The notes under the pieces: generated by a model
What the model was told of the DNA's origin: nothing
What the model saw: the letters and a program-made list of their open reading frames with translations, nothing else
Database searches by the model: none
In this document: piece by piece, positions 39,831-52,851 of the stretch
Numbering within the stretch: the first letter of the stretch is position 1
How the letters are laid out: each line of letters opens with the position of its first letter
Position numbers and translations under genes: made by a program
DNA from: Trogon surrucura
Lineage: Eukaryota > Chordata > Aves > Trogoniformes > Trogonidae
Assembly: GCA_020746105.1 (NCBI GenBank)
Contig: CM036627.1
Span: 1,116,001-1,180,000, forward strand
DNA: 64,000 nucleotides
Direction: 5' to 3'

Positions 39831-41446
39831 AAATGTGACAGCAAGTACCAGGTGTCTGGTGTAATGAGACTTTAAGGTAATTATGAAATGTAAATAAAGT
39901 TTGCTGCCAAAGTGATCAAGCAGCAAGGATGGACTGAAATCAGGTATCATCCCCAGGCCTAAAGGACAAACCCCTCCCTGGATAACTCACGGGGAAGAAG
40001 GTGCAGTGCAGTGGCAGTCAGCACACAGCTCACAAACCACCCAGGGCCTCCAAAGAGGTCAAGTGCTGCTGAAGACCCCCAGTGTCCAGGGGAAGGATCC
40101 AAGTGGGGCCATACGGCACGAGTTACAGAGCAGAGCTCAAGTGCACGATCAGCACGGAAGGACACGTCTCTGGGAGAAACAAGACACAGTAGCCAGATGT
40201 CACCTTTTGTCACTCCCTTTTGCTCCCTGTGGTTTGGGGATCCCAGGTAGGCTGGTGATCAGAGACCGCCCCTGGCACAAAGGTTCACCAGGAAATAGGG
40301 GAGAGGCCAAGGACCTCACACTATGGAATTACTCACATGAGCATTGCTGGGTCAGAGCCCAAATCTGGCATTGTTGAGAAGTCAGTTGAATCTTCTCTAG
40401 ATCAGGTCATTTCAGTAGACAAATCTTCACAATGTTTTCCCCAAAGACGACTCTAAAAAGTTTCTCTTCTGAAATTTAGCTGTGTTTCTGTCAGACACTT
40501 GTGGGTTCCTTAGCTACTCAACCCAGTGATCAAAAATTCTGAACAGGTGCATGTTCACAGAGCCATCTCAGGGCCACCTCTCACTCCAGGGAACAAAAGG
40601 GTTGCCTGTAACACTGACTTCATCACTATCAAGGACAACCCACTCCAGGAAATCAGCGTAACGGGAAGCTCAGTCCCATCTGTTTTCACCCTCCTGCAGC
40701 ACAAACTGACCCTGGAGATTACATTAAAGGATAACTCCTCAGATGCCAGCAGTTTCAAACTCCTGATTTTGCTCAGACACTTCTAAGCCAAGTCTTACAA
40801 AGTTAATGAACTGACATTGAAAGGGATCCTCTATAAAAAACAACCCACTTAAAATATGCAAGAAAAAGGTATTTTCTTCAATTCAAAGTTTCCCAGTATT
40901 CCCATTTGCTATAGGGAGTCTCTGGTTGCTGCCTGCAGGAATTTGTTTCTTACCACAATCAAATGAAATCCAAAGCACTAAATGATTGCCTTTATTGAAA
41001 CGCGTGTGACTGCTTCCAGTCAGTTAGTGCTTGTTTCTAAGAGAAACCCTAGAAGCTATGCCTTGTATTCCAGAGGCAACATCAAAGGAATCTGACTAGA
41101 GCTTTAAAATGCAGTATCAGAAAGTCAAGTAATGGTAACCTTGACAAAGAGCCAACACTAAAAAAAGCAAAAGCACATTTGTATGTCCCTGTAGTGCTGG
41201 GGGGAAGAAGTGGGAGGAGGAAGAGGTGCAATGGAGCATAGTCATTTATCTCAATTATTGTCTGCTTTTGCTAAATCAGTTTTGACAAGAATTATGTTTC
41301 ATAATATCCATTATTCTCTCAGCCTGGTTGGGTTTGGTTCTCTCTCTCCATACTAACATTGATATCTCCCTAAACCACACCTCCTCCTAGTACTGACAAG
41401 GAACAATCCTTGGGCTGAATGGACCAACAATGCCCACGTGCGGCGC
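39831..41446. other. Mixed non-coding DNA with a GC-richer patch
   Basis: 39950-40370 is less AT-rich and holds overlapping open frames on both strands (123 codons plus at 40006-40377, 84 codons minus at 39959-40213). No domain is recognised. 40526-40786 has an 86-codon plus frame with no recognised homology. Confidence 0.5.
40320..40365. repeat. Possible old amniote interspersed repeat fragment
   Basis: ggaattactcacatgag then cattgctgggtcagagccc resembles an old sauropsid repeat whose typical wording is attactca(c/t)(a/g)tgagtaa followed by ttgcaggatcaggccc. The piece is short and diverged, so the call is weak. It may be the same family as the piece at 29640. Confidence 0.3.
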
Positions 41447-41731
41447 TCTCACAAAAGAGCAACAAGTGGTGCTTGTTGAGCACAGGAACAGGCCAAAGGG
41501 AAGGTGTCTTTTCCTTAGGAAGTTTCATCTAAAGGTGAGGGAAAACTTTACTGAGGGTAACAGAGCACTTGAACAAGCTGCCCAGGAAGGTTGTGGAGTC
41601 TCCATCTCTGGAGATTTTCAAAACTCACCTGAATGCAATCCTGTGTAAGGTGCTCTGGGCAATCCTGCTTTAGCAGGAAGGTTGGACTAGATGATCTCGA
41701 GATGTCTCTTCCAACTCGGATGATTCTGTAA
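41447..41731 (+). mobile_element. CR1 LINE 3' end, older copy
   Basis: Recognised from the order of CR1 3' wording: gaacaagctgcccaggaagg, then ttgtggagtctccatctctg, gagattttcaaaactc, cctgctttagcagga, and ggttggactagatgatctc, with one decayed tail unit (attctgta). Relative to the usual CR1 sequence, about 30 extra bases lie between cacagga(a) and gtttcatct (about 41489-41521), bracketed by aggaa on both sides. The reading frame of the ORF2 end is broken. Divergence is clearly higher than in the copy at 48884. Confidence 0.92.
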
Positions 41732-44700
41732 ATCACAGATGTGGGGAGCACTGGATCCCATGCACAGCCAGGAGGCATTGCCTGCAAATGATTCACATTA
41801 CTTTAACGCTGCATAAACATCCAGCAATAGAAAAAAAAAAACAGGAACAGGGCAGAGATTATTTCTGCCCAGGCAATTTTCTTTAAAGAGGGGAAAAAAA
41901 AATCCCAAACATGCAAATTGCTATTTTAAACTGTTAAAAATTTAATCTTGCCTAAACTACATGGTGATTCTTTCTTGACGTCTTTGCCCTTAGTGGAGCT
42001 ACAAGAGTCATAAGCTGTTGCATATACGAAGAAATAATACAGTTTGCTTTCAATATCTATAAGTGACAGAATTCCAACCTGAAGAGAATTGCTCATGAAT
42101 GGGGCTATTTTGCTAAATGAGGGAACATGCCTTTCTACTGTGATGCTGTCAGGAGCACGGTAGTAGAGAAATTTTTGTATCACACTGAAAAAAAAAATTA
42201 AAAGGAAAAACAAAGGAAAGGTTTTAAAATTTTGTTGCAAGAAGAGAAAGCCCAACACACTGTATATTAATAAGACCGTCTTGAAAATGCCATTTGCTAA
42301 TGCAGTTATTATGTTTGTTCTCCTCTCTCTCTGTCTTTCAATTTCTCACCTTTTGAAGGTCAATACTGAAGTTAAAGTACTAAGAGCAACAATCATTCCT
42401 CAGATTGCTTTGCCTTTAACGTGGCATTTTTCAACAGAGAAATGCTATAGCTTTGCCTTAGCTTTTCTGTGCTTTAAATATTCAAGCAGTGACATGGTAG
42501 AGAACATATTCAATGACAATTTGTTTTGTTAGTTTAAATTTAGCCCCTACAGGGAAGAGTCTTTACCTGCCATTGGGGTTTTCATTTGTAGAGGCTAGAA
42601 TAGGAGAACAAAATAAATCACTTTATGTCCAGCTACAGGAAGGAGCACCAAATTCTCTTTTTGCCCACATCAGTTATTATGTTCCAATGAATGACAGTGA
42701 AAATGCTTTTCATGTATCCGACAGTTTCCCATTTGTTTTGTTATCAAGATCTTGGTAATTCAATCAATTTCCAATGTTTTTAGAAGAACAAGATCCAAAA
42801 TATTGTCACTGAAGAAGCACGAATTATGGCCACTCCTGCCTTTGTTTCAATGCTTTTCAGAGCCTGTTTAATATTTGATTTTCAAAATCAGTGCCACTCA
42901 ATCTCAAAATATGCTCTCCTTTAAAGGAATTTAGTTACTCAGTTAACTCACTTTGGGCATTAAATGTTAAATGGCAGAGAGACATGAGAGTTTTACTTGG
43001 CAACAGAGAGTGAGAAAAGATTTTTAAACGTTATTCAATATACCGAGAATTTTATGACAGAATCATATTCATCAAAACTACTTACTACTGAAGTGGTAAG
43101 TAAAAAAGTACAGCAGAAAAACACCAGAATCCCTGGAAAGCATCTGGTGCTGTTCTATGCAACAAATTAATTTATAAGGGCAGAGGTCATCAGCCAGAAG
43201 AAGAAATTTGGGTGCACACAAAGTATAACGTTAGGACAGACATTTTCACACAGCAGAACACAAGCAGAATAATGAACTGGATCTGTGCTGAATATGGCTA
43301 ACGTGACACCAAAAACGTTTTCCTTTATAAGTGGATAGGCAACAATATTGTTCTGCAAAAAAACCAGCTTTGTTACTTGGAAGAAATGTTATTTTTATAG
43401 TTCACAGGCTATATTTCAACATTTTCTTTGTGTGAATTATACACTCAAAGTTGCCACAGCACTAATAAATTGAGATGACAAAGTTCTCGGCTGTTCGCGG
43501 TCATGCTTTTCCGCATCCTCATTAGCTCTTATGAGCCTGTGCAAGATACTTTTGGAGAGATCACATAGTTCAACATCTGATCTGTCCTGTGGGACATTTC
43601 TGCCACTTGGTTTTGAGACAGTTCTCATATTTAATTAACTTCACCAGAAGACATCTCAAACCACAAAATTCAAGAATACAAACCGGAGAGCACTGCAGCA
43701 TTCTGTGTGTGTCCTCCAGCCTCAGTTGCCTTTCTGTAATTCACCATCCTGTGCTAGTGTTAAAGGTTCCCACACAGACTCCTTTTTTCTTCCAACGTTA
43801 CCTAATCTCCTGGACTTTCAATAGTTCATCAGATGGAGTTTGAATTAAATTTAGTTTTAGCACAGTTTATGTTTCTTAAAACCACTTGCTCCAAGGAGAC
43901 ATTTTTTTCCGATTATTTCCAGAAAGAAACATCACTTTAAGGAAAAGCTTGCAAAGTATAAAACTATTTGGAAAGACAGAACTGTATTTTGTACACAAAC
44001 TGACAATAAAAACGTAAAATCTAAATACAATACATAAATACATCTATTTCAGCAGTGCTGTACCCTTGACAAGAAACTTTGTATAAAGCAGCACATTCTA
44101 CAGCCTGCCCTGGCCATACTTCCTACATCATCGCATCACACTTAGACTTTCTGGGTTTTTTTAGAGAAGAAAATAATCCAAACAACCATATGTATCGTGA
44201 ATTTCTCACGTGGACTATGGTTCTCATTACTGTAACTCATGATTGTACGTTATTCACTATTGGCACAAGATTCCTGAACCAGGCAGCTGGAAAGACAGCT
44301 AAAGGTAATCTGGAAAGTCCAGATAAACCAGACAAATACCTTCAATTAAGTGTCTGACTTTCAGTTTGCTCACTTTCTCAGAACTGGAAGCTATTACCAG
44401 TAGCATCGATGAAATAAATAGTGCCTTATATTAGCTGCTAATCTAACTCCATTGAAGCCAATTAGTTAAACTAATCCGAATTTGCTCCAAGGCTTCATCA
44501 CTTCAGCCTTGTCTTTTTTAATAAATCAAACATTATTAAAGAGAATTCAATAAAGTTACAGTGGGGTTTATTTGGGATGTATTAAAAAGAAATTCATGTG
44601 ATACCAACAGAAGACAGCTCACGGGTTTGTTTTTTCACTTAAAAATATGCGTAACATCCTCCAATCAATGAAATAGAGCAAAAGAAAATTCAAGGAAGGT

Positions 44701-47700
44701 TATTTGAATTCATTGATTTGTCAGGTTTATAAAAGAGATTTTATGCATGTAATACTGCAGAAATTGAAAATTCTTGGATTACTTGAATTAATTCACACAG
44801 CAAAAATAATAAAAAACCATGAGTATGATTCAGAAAAAAAATTAAGCATAACTGAAAATTTATTAGCAAAATGAATTTTTTCATTCAGTCAGTGAAAGAC
44901 TGATCATGCAAATATAACTACTCCTCTCCCATAAATTAAAAAGGGAAGAAACAATCCATCTAAAAAATAAAAATCCCCATGAGAAAGACACAAACTTCCA
45001 AACAAGTAGGATGTGCTGCAATTACAGCGATCCCAGAGTGCTGGGTGCTGTGCAGAGGGGGGACCCCACCAGTCATTTCACATGCTTACCTCTGGCCAAT
45101 TTATGGGGACGGGGGAGTGCTCAAAGATTATTTTGCATATTCTATGTACCAATAAACAAATCTCCTTATGGGTCGTATCGCCAATGATACAAATTGGTAT
45201 TCCAGTTCAACAGCTTTATTTGTTGACTCGTCAAATCTCACACCCACAACGTGGATAACCACAGAACAAGCGTTTGTCTCTGCTTCTTTTTCACGTCCCT
45301 GCCAGCAACGTGATCGTGATCAGACAATGGGCACACAAACGGAAAGCCTAACGAATGGTCGTGAAAATATTAAGTGCCCTCAACTGTTATTTCTAAGTTG
45401 TAGTGAGATTTTCCAGTTCACTCTGGAGATCAATTGAAAAGGTAAAACTCAAACCTGAGGTCTTTTGCCCTAATTGCTTGCAGATAATTAGGATATCAAA
45501 AGCCCACAATAATGGGTACAGTACTATTCCTTTCAAAGAATGCCTTGACAATGAATATTTGATGGTACTTGCAGCACTAACAGAAGAGTTCAGTATGAGG
45601 ACTCTAATTCTGCTTTTCAAACTCACATAGTTAGTCCTATCGTGGGGGCGGGCATAGAGGGAAGAGTTTAAATAAGCTTTCTGTTGCAATGAGCACCAAA
45701 GTGTTTGGTACCTCCTACAGACAGCCAAGCTCATTAGTCAGAAGAGCTCAGCAAAGCCTTGCTATTTTAAAGTTCAGTGACTCCAAACAACAGTCAAGAA
45801 GTTGCGGAATCATCACAAAAACAAAGAAGGATGACCCCGTTCAAGCATGCCTGGACAACCTCTCAAAGTTCAGAACCTCTTCTAGCTCACCCACCCAGAC
45901 AAGGAAACAGCTCTGCCCAGTGCCCCGGAGCTAGCCAAGGGCAGCAGCCCTCCCCGCAGAGGGGCTCTGTTACCTCTCTGCAGGTCTGAGCATCTTAGCC
46001 CAAGCTTTACTGACATTTGTAAATCAAATTTCTTTTCTTCTGAGAACAACTGGAAGTTGGACTGGCTTGGCTCATTAATATATAACATTTAGTAATGTCT
46101 TCACTGAAGATCTTTCACTTTTCATCATTTTAAGTTTCATGCCCTTAACCCAGAGCATAAAATTGAGATTTCTTCAGTCATTTTCATTAACAATGTCCAT
46201 TGAGAGCACAGAATTTTCAGTAACTCTGCTCTGCAAAATAGTTACGGACCTACAACAATTTCCTTCTACATATCCAAAACATTTTAATGAAAGACCCAAA
46301 CCTAATATTACTAAAAGCACAATAATGTCTTTATCTGAATATATTCTATGTTTCCTATAGCTATTTACTCCACATACAGGAATGGTTTTCCCACCCCAAC
46401 AATTGCACGAAGATCCAGTTAATGCCATTCAGCAATGACTATCTCCTTGACCTTTCTTACCTGCATTAACTTCTCTTGGTTTAGTTTGCATTTTCATACA
46501 CTGAAACACCTAGGAGGTATGCAGTAGTGGCTATAAATAGCCGTTTCCAATTATTCTTTCCCTGACCTTTCTGTCTCTCATTCTTGCCAAATGTTCCCTC
46601 TCAGGGTAGCCAAATGACAATTTTGAAGGTAGATTTTTGGATGTACTCTCTTTTCTCATTTATACTCTTCTTTTTTTTTTTTTTTCCCCTATGCAAAAAT
46701 CTCAGTAAACCTTTCCAACTAAATTATGCATCTTTTTGCTAATCAGGAACTAGTTCTCCCCATGCAGCTTCCAAATTATAGCTTATAGATATACTTACTG
46801 TACATAGCCTTATACAGTTCATCCACCTTTGCTCTTTTTCCACCGTGATACACTCCATATTCTGTCTTTCTGACCCTGTTTGGTATGGTCAGGAAGAAAT
46901 TCAAGACTCTCCTGTAATATTTTAAAGTTTCTATTCATTAACAGCTGTTAGTGTGTGCTGATTTTTTAAAAAATGTTCCCTACTTTGTTTTCTAAGAAAA
47001 ATTATTTTAAACATACCAGTGCATGGAACCTGAAGTGCATAGAGAAATTAGTGAAAATCACTATCCCTTCAGCTTTTGCAAGAAGGTCTTGAGTGAGAAA
47101 AAGACCTGCAAGCCATATCTTGCAATTAGAAGTGTACTGATTAAAAAAATTGAATACATACAAAACCATGAAATAAATCAGTGTTTTACACTGCAGGCAC
47201 TGCCTGATCTGTTTTTTGTCTTCAGCACAATAAAAAGTAACAATGCAATACTCTTGAATAAGAGCTTAAAAACAGAGGAGTAAAGTTATTTGCAAATGTT
47301 TAGACACAGAGCTGTAAAACGTAACTCTTGCAAACTTAACCATCAAAACGCATCCCTACTATAAAACTCTAATACACACAGTCACCTTTTCAGTGGAAAA
47401 TTTATTCAACATTTGAAGCCCAGAAGAGATATTACTTTCAAACCACTTGACGTGGCCTGAACAACCCTACAGTGGCAGAACTCAGAAGTACGCACTGTAG
47501 GTGATACTGGGTGGGGAGAACTGAGGGTTCCTTGAGGAAGCTTGCAGGTTTAGCCTGAAAAGGTTGAGGGAGGATTCACTTAGCGATTCCTTCATTCTCT
47601 TATGACTCCATTAATGCTGCACATACTCACGCAAACAGAGGGAAAAGGTTGGGAGTCACCGATACATCAATCTACACTCACAAAGTGGGTCATAATTCAT

Positions 47701-48883
47701 CAAATATAACATTACACTTGTTCCATTAATAGTAGGGCTGTAGTCTTTGAGGAGATGATGGATCAGAAATTGCCTGTAAAGTTGTCCCGAATCTTTGTCA
47801 ATATGTACTGAGCAGTACCAATGACATCAACAACATTCTAACCTCTATTACTTTTATTTAAGTTTATACATGCTCTCCAGGGTGAATATATGATGTAGTT
47901 ATAGTTGCTATGTTTCTTTGAGGGAAAAAAAAAAGTAGTCTCAAATATTTTCTTTTAAAGCTCTAGATAAAACTGTAGCTGACAGCTTCGTCTTGACAAA
48001 AGTTACTACAAATGTTTGATATGTTCTGGAGTTTAATTTTACATCTCCAAATCCACAACCTAAATAAAAATCTATACACTCTGAAATTCTTTAAAGATTG
48101 CTTCCAGCATTCTTCAGAGAGTGAGTTTTTACCCCTAGGAACACACATGCCGGTGGTCGATAACCTTTTATAAAACGAGACTGCACATCAAGTCCATGGG
48201 TAGAAGACACGAGAGGAAATTCGGATTTGGCTTCTTTCTCAGCTTGCCAACAAATACAGTACAATGACAGTTTACAGACCCACATTCACTCTAGAAAATA
48301 TCACAAGGATTTAAGCTTTCAGTAAAACTGCTTTAAGGCTACTTTATAATGAAGGCAGCTCCTAAACTTCTTCAATTTTGCAAGACTTTTAAATTCACAT
48401 AGGTTTACTGTACAATTTTTTGAAATCTCTGATTTCCAATTAGTGAAATAATCTGAATGGGAAACCTTGCACAAAATCAGCGGTGTTACACGCGTTCATG
48501 TTAGCAATTCCCAGAAAAGGTTCCTTTTATGGTGAGAGCAAAGAGCACAAGACCTCAGGGAATACGTACAAGAGATGACATTCGGCCCAAGGAGTAAAGC
48601 CTAAGGCCTTGACATTTTCCCACCATTAAAATTTCATGGAGTCATTTTTAAGTCGGGGACACCACGCTGGCTCAGCCCCAATTTCTGTAATTACTCCCTG
48701 ACAGCTTAAATTCCCTTCTGACTTGGAAATATCTTCCCATTATTCATATAAAATCCCTACCACTTCTTCTTTGCCTAGTATCTCTGCTTTTTGTGGAGGT
48801 TCAGACTTTTTTACCTTGACTTCAAGATCAAAAATAATCTTGACCGCTTTGTGCCCCTCTCACTACTGGAAAGGCCATAACAG
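41732..48883. other. AT-rich non-coding DNA, no gene seen
   Basis: About 7 kb with only short unrecognised open frames. T-runs and A-runs are scattered through it, the longest a T16 at about 46670-46685. The segment 45000-45320 has several CpGs and low repetitiveness and could be conserved, but nothing in it is recognised. Confidence 0.55.
46670..46685. repeat. T16 homopolymer
   Basis: A run of about sixteen T residues followed by cccc. No adjoining retrotransposon was identified on the minus strand. Confidence 0.85.
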
Positions 48884-49850
48884 TCAGTGCTTGGGCCGGT
48901 GCTGTTTAATATATTCATCAATGATCTGGATGAGGGATTAGAGAATGTTGTCAGCAAGTTTGCTGATGATACGAAGTTGGGGGGAGTGGTTGACACACCA
49001 GAAGGCTGTGCAGCCATTCAGAGAGACCTAGACAGGCTGGAGGGCTGGGCGGGGAGAAATCTTATGAAGTTTAATAAGGGCAAGTGTAGAGTTTTGCACT
49101 TGGGAAAAAATAACCCCATGTGCCAATATAGGTTGGGGACTGCCCTGCTGGAGAGCAGCGCAGGGGAAAGGGACCTGGGGGTTCTAGTGGACAGCAGGAT
49201 GACCATGAGCCAGCAATGTGCCCTCGTGGCCAAGAAGGCCAATGGCATCCTGGGGTGTATTAGAAGGGGAGTAGCCAGTAGGTCAAGAGAGGTCCTCCTG
49301 CCCCTCTACTCTGCCCTGGTGAGGCCACATCTGGAATATTGTGTCCAGTTCTGGGCCCCTCAGTTCAAGAAGGACAGGGAGCTGCTTGAGAGAGTCCAGC
49401 GTAGAGCCACAAAGATGGTGAAGGGAGTGGAGCATCTCCCTGATGAGGAAAGGCTGAAGGAGCTGGGTCTCTTTAGCCTGGAGAAGAGGAGGCTGAGGGG
49501 TGACCTCATCAATGTTTATAAATATGTCAAGGGGGAGTGTCAGGAGGATGGAGCCAGGCTCTTTTCAGCGGCGTCCACTGACAGGACAAGGGGCAATGGG
49601 TGGAAGCTGGAACACAGGAGGTTCCAGAAAAATATGAGGAAAAACTTTTTTACTGTAAGGGTGACCGAGCACTGGCACAGGCTGCCCAGGGAGGTTGTGG
49701 AATCTCCTTCTCTGGAGACATTCAAAACCCGCCTGGACGCGTTCCTGTGCGCTCTAGTGTAGGTGGTCCTGCTCTGGCAGGGGGGTTGGACTAGATGATC
49801 TTTAAGGTCCCTTCCAACCTCTAACATTCTGTGATTCTGTGATTCTGTGA
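48884..49850 (+). mobile_element. CR1 LINE, 5'-truncated, young-looking, about 970 bp
   Basis: The 5' junction is near 48884, inside the reverse transcriptase domain at the [11 protein letters not shown] block. The element then runs uninterrupted through the end of ORF2 (stop 49760-49762) and a ~60 bp 3' UTR (tgctctggcagggggg, ttggactagatgatc, tttaaggtcccttccaacct). It ends in three perfect ATTCTGTG units (49826-49849). CR1 reverse transcription starts at this 3' tail and usually aborts early, giving 5'-truncated copies without clear target-site duplications, as here. No frameshift or stop has accumulated, so this is the youngest CR1 in the window. Confidence 0.97.
48887..49762 (+). pseudogene. 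CR1 ORF2 C-terminal part: reverse transcriptase motif C onward, intact frame
   Basis: There are 291 uninterrupted codons from the truncation point to a natural stop. The catalytic FADD box (motif C; the two aspartates bind metal) is at residues 25-28. The [20 protein letters not shown] block is at 54-73, DLGVLVD at 96-102, RPHLEYC at 146-152 and RRLRGDL at 201-207. The endonuclease domain and reverse transcriptase motifs before motif C are missing, so no active enzyme can be made. The first codon is GTG, not ATG, and an in-frame TAA lies at 48878-48880. It is a dead fragment with a preserved frame, which points to recent insertion. Confidence 0.95.
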
Positions 49851-52639
49851 ATATCTGTCGCTGCATAACCTGCTCTAGTTTCTCACGAAAGGATAAAGGT
49901 GCCATCAGTCACGCTCAAATGATTTCCACTAAATCAATGGGTTAAATTTACTCCTAATAGTCCCATCCAGGGAAGTAAGACTCTAAACTGCTGATGAAAG
50001 AAGTCATAAGGAAAACAAAGCCTCGGAATATCTGAAGCTTAATTTCCAGAGCAGGAAGGCATAAGAAGGACTTGAGGAGTGAGGCTCCAAAGCAGAGAAA
50101 GTATTGATCTTCACTTCATCTCCTGTCCGTGATGTTTTCAAAGGGCTTACAGGGAAGAAAATAATCTTTTAAGAATGTTAATAGGTGAACTCAAATCACA
50201 AATAACAATTTAATAATATAACCTAAGCAGGCTGGTTACAGGCTGCAAACTGCAAATATCATTTTTACAGAGCAATTTTTTTCTTGCCTTTTTTTTTCTT
50301 CAGGCCTTATGCCTTCATATCACTGTTTTAAGACTTCTCCACCCCTTCCAGCCTCCTTCATACAGTTCCTTTGAAAATCCATGTACAGGTGCTGGCCTCA
50401 CTTCCAGTACAAAGAGCTTTGGAATCAAAACTCCAAACTCTTCCAGGACATAAGTCCAACAAAAATATATTCAAGTTTGGACATAATTATATTTATCACA
50501 CTTGCAGTTTTGTTTAAATGTTACAATTAATGAAAATCATATTTGCTATGCAAAATCCTGGAAGCAGAAAGAGAACTCCAGGAATTACTGTGAAGTTCTG
50601 CTTTGCCCTTTGGCGTCACAACAGACAGGTCCTGGAAAATCCCCATGTGCTGCTGGATTTCACGGTAAGATTTTAATTTGCCGATAGTAAATTTGGAGTT
50701 TATAAAAAACACTCTATTCTTGAAACACCTCTGCTAAGATCTGGAAGTCACCTTCACCACACAACAGTAACCCACTTTGCTATAACAACAGCCTTCACAC
50801 TTATGAAAATGAGATGTCCCACTAACGCACAGCACTTCTGTGAAGGAAAGACATGTTTTAGAGACAACAATATAGTAAAAATATTAAAGATCACACTCTA
50901 CTGCTTTGCAGACTATCTCACAGTACATTGAGTCTCCTCTGCAGTCATCAGACCTGCTCTCAGCACAAGACTGAATCTAAGCTTGAGGAGGCCCTACACA
51001 GCCAAGGTCATACAGCACATCTGACCAAAACGGGCAGACAGCCCAAACCTTACTCAACTCCTGCCTCCTAGACCTTAATTCTCAAACAATGTCCCCTTTC
51101 ACTATGACATTCAAAGTCCAGGGCTCTTTAAAATACTGATACAGTACATTAACTTCTAAAATATTTGGGATAATGTATATTCTACAACGGTATGCATACA
51201 AAACAGGAATCCTAAGACACCCGACAGAAAGGCCATTCATAGCGGGCACTGGAGTTCGAAGCAATAACACAGCTGAGCAGGTAGCTCTGTGTCACAGTTA
51301 CCTTAACACCAGCATCCTCTGGCAAGGCCGTTTGACCAAAGGAAGGTCTGCACAGCGTTCAGCAGGGGACCAGGTAGCCCTCCCAGAAACCTAGGAAACA
51401 TGCACTGTGTTTGCGATACACAAGTCAGGAGTATCTGTGCAGTCACACCTTGTTTTCAGATGTCCTCATTGACTTACTATTTTCTCAGATGTATACAGTT
51501 ACAGAGTTATAAAAAAAAAATCCTTAAACTATTTTTATGCTTCTTCTTAAATACACACTTTGGGGCTGTGTAATGCTGGAGACATACTAACTTGTTCCCA
51601 TTGAAAGCCAGTCTGTATCTATTGCAGTCCAATGCTTTGACTGGTGACCAACGTGCTTCTGCCAGCTGCATCCACTGGTTGCATCTTAGCTTTTCACCTT
51701 TCCACTTCACTTCTCCCTCTGTACCAATAAAATCAAATAACATTTGTTCATGACATTCTGTGTTGAAATAATCTTGGGATTTCCTGCAACTTTCTACCTG
51801 GGACAAATGTTTCCCACAGAACCCTTTGCTCTTAGACAGCAACACCAAGTGAGTACACCGCAGGCGGAATCGTAACAGCCCAGTTAAGTCCTTCTGCTAA
51901 TTGCAGGCGAGAGAGAAAGAGCTCACAAACAACGTGCACCTGAGCAAGCCAGACTTATTGTGCAAAGGTTTTTATTCCCATTGTTGAAAGGATTTTGTCA
52001 TTCTCTCTCAGAGAATCTTAACAGCTAAACAGCAACAACAAGACACTTGTCAAAACCATTTTTGCAGAGCAAGTCCTCTTCTTCACAGCTCCCTATGTTG
52101 GTAGTGAGTGCAAAGAAGCTTTCACATTTTTGACACCTGAAGTCGCTACACGATGAAACAAAAGGAACATTACTCAACATTTCTCTGTGGGTTGCCATAA
52201 AGAAAGTGGCACAGCTTTTACCTTTCGTTGTATTTCTAGTGCCTACCTTCTTTAAAGAGATTTGGGGGAGGGAAGGTCACCAAAAAGGAGCAACTGAGAG
52301 AGTTAATTACCCGCCAGTGGCACAGCCATTCTGAGAGTGCTGCTCATGTGATTTCATGTTTCGTTCTCCCTGCTGACTCCACAGGCTGAAGACAGTACCA
52401 GCCGTCCTGCTCCAACACATCAGCACACAGGACTTCTTGTATAATTTAAGACAGTCTTGCTCAAGGCTTCTGCCCTCAGAAGCCATTTTCTTCTCCTGGG
52501 TTATACAGGTGACAAGTTTCTTTTAATCTAAATACTACTAATGAGTACAGCCTCCCTCTTTCTGTCTCCAGCATTGCATTCTGCCTTGCAAACCAGACTG
52601 AAAGACACCATTTGCTTAGCACTGACCAACAGTACTGAC

Positions 52640-52800
52640 AGAGTGATGGGGAACTAAAAGAACATCGTTGTAGTCTTGTTAATTTGACTTATAAGCATAA
52701 TTGCAGCTAATCAATTACATACCTCCACAAGCAGGCTCAGTGAAGGCCCCTTAATTATCTTTGACATCTGCAGTAAACAGCTCTTGCACTACATGTTCCT
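52640..52800. promoter_or_regulatory. Candidate conserved non-coding element
   Basis: Closely spaced homeodomain and POU-like AT motifs (gttaatttgac, ataattgcagctaatcaatt, ccttaattatctttgac) sit in non-repetitive sequence. This texture is typical of vertebrate developmental enhancers. It is a judgement by eye and no alignment was made. Confidence 0.25.
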
Positions 52801-52825
52801 CATTCCCATCAGTGTAACTTTACAT

Positions 52826-52851
52826 TCTTTTCGCTTTCATAAACGAAAAGA
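52826..52851. repeat. Hairpin-capable inverted repeat
   Basis: Perfect 8 bp arms tcttttcg (52826-52833) and cgaaaaga (52844-52851) are separated by a 10-base loop. There is no T-tract or gene end beside it to suggest a function. Confidence 0.7.

Noticed and set aside
43190-43310. Possible ancient LINE 3' end (wording like gttaggacagacattttcac)
   Set aside because: Only one short block resembles LINE sequence and no second landmark in order was found.
47500-47580. Possible old CR1 piece (tttagcctgaaaaggttgag)
   Set aside because: Similarity is limited to about 25 bases, with no other CR1 landmark on either side.
51507-51848. 113-codon minus frame with balanced composition
   Set aside because: Looks more protein-like than most, but no family, partner exon or conserved motif could be named.
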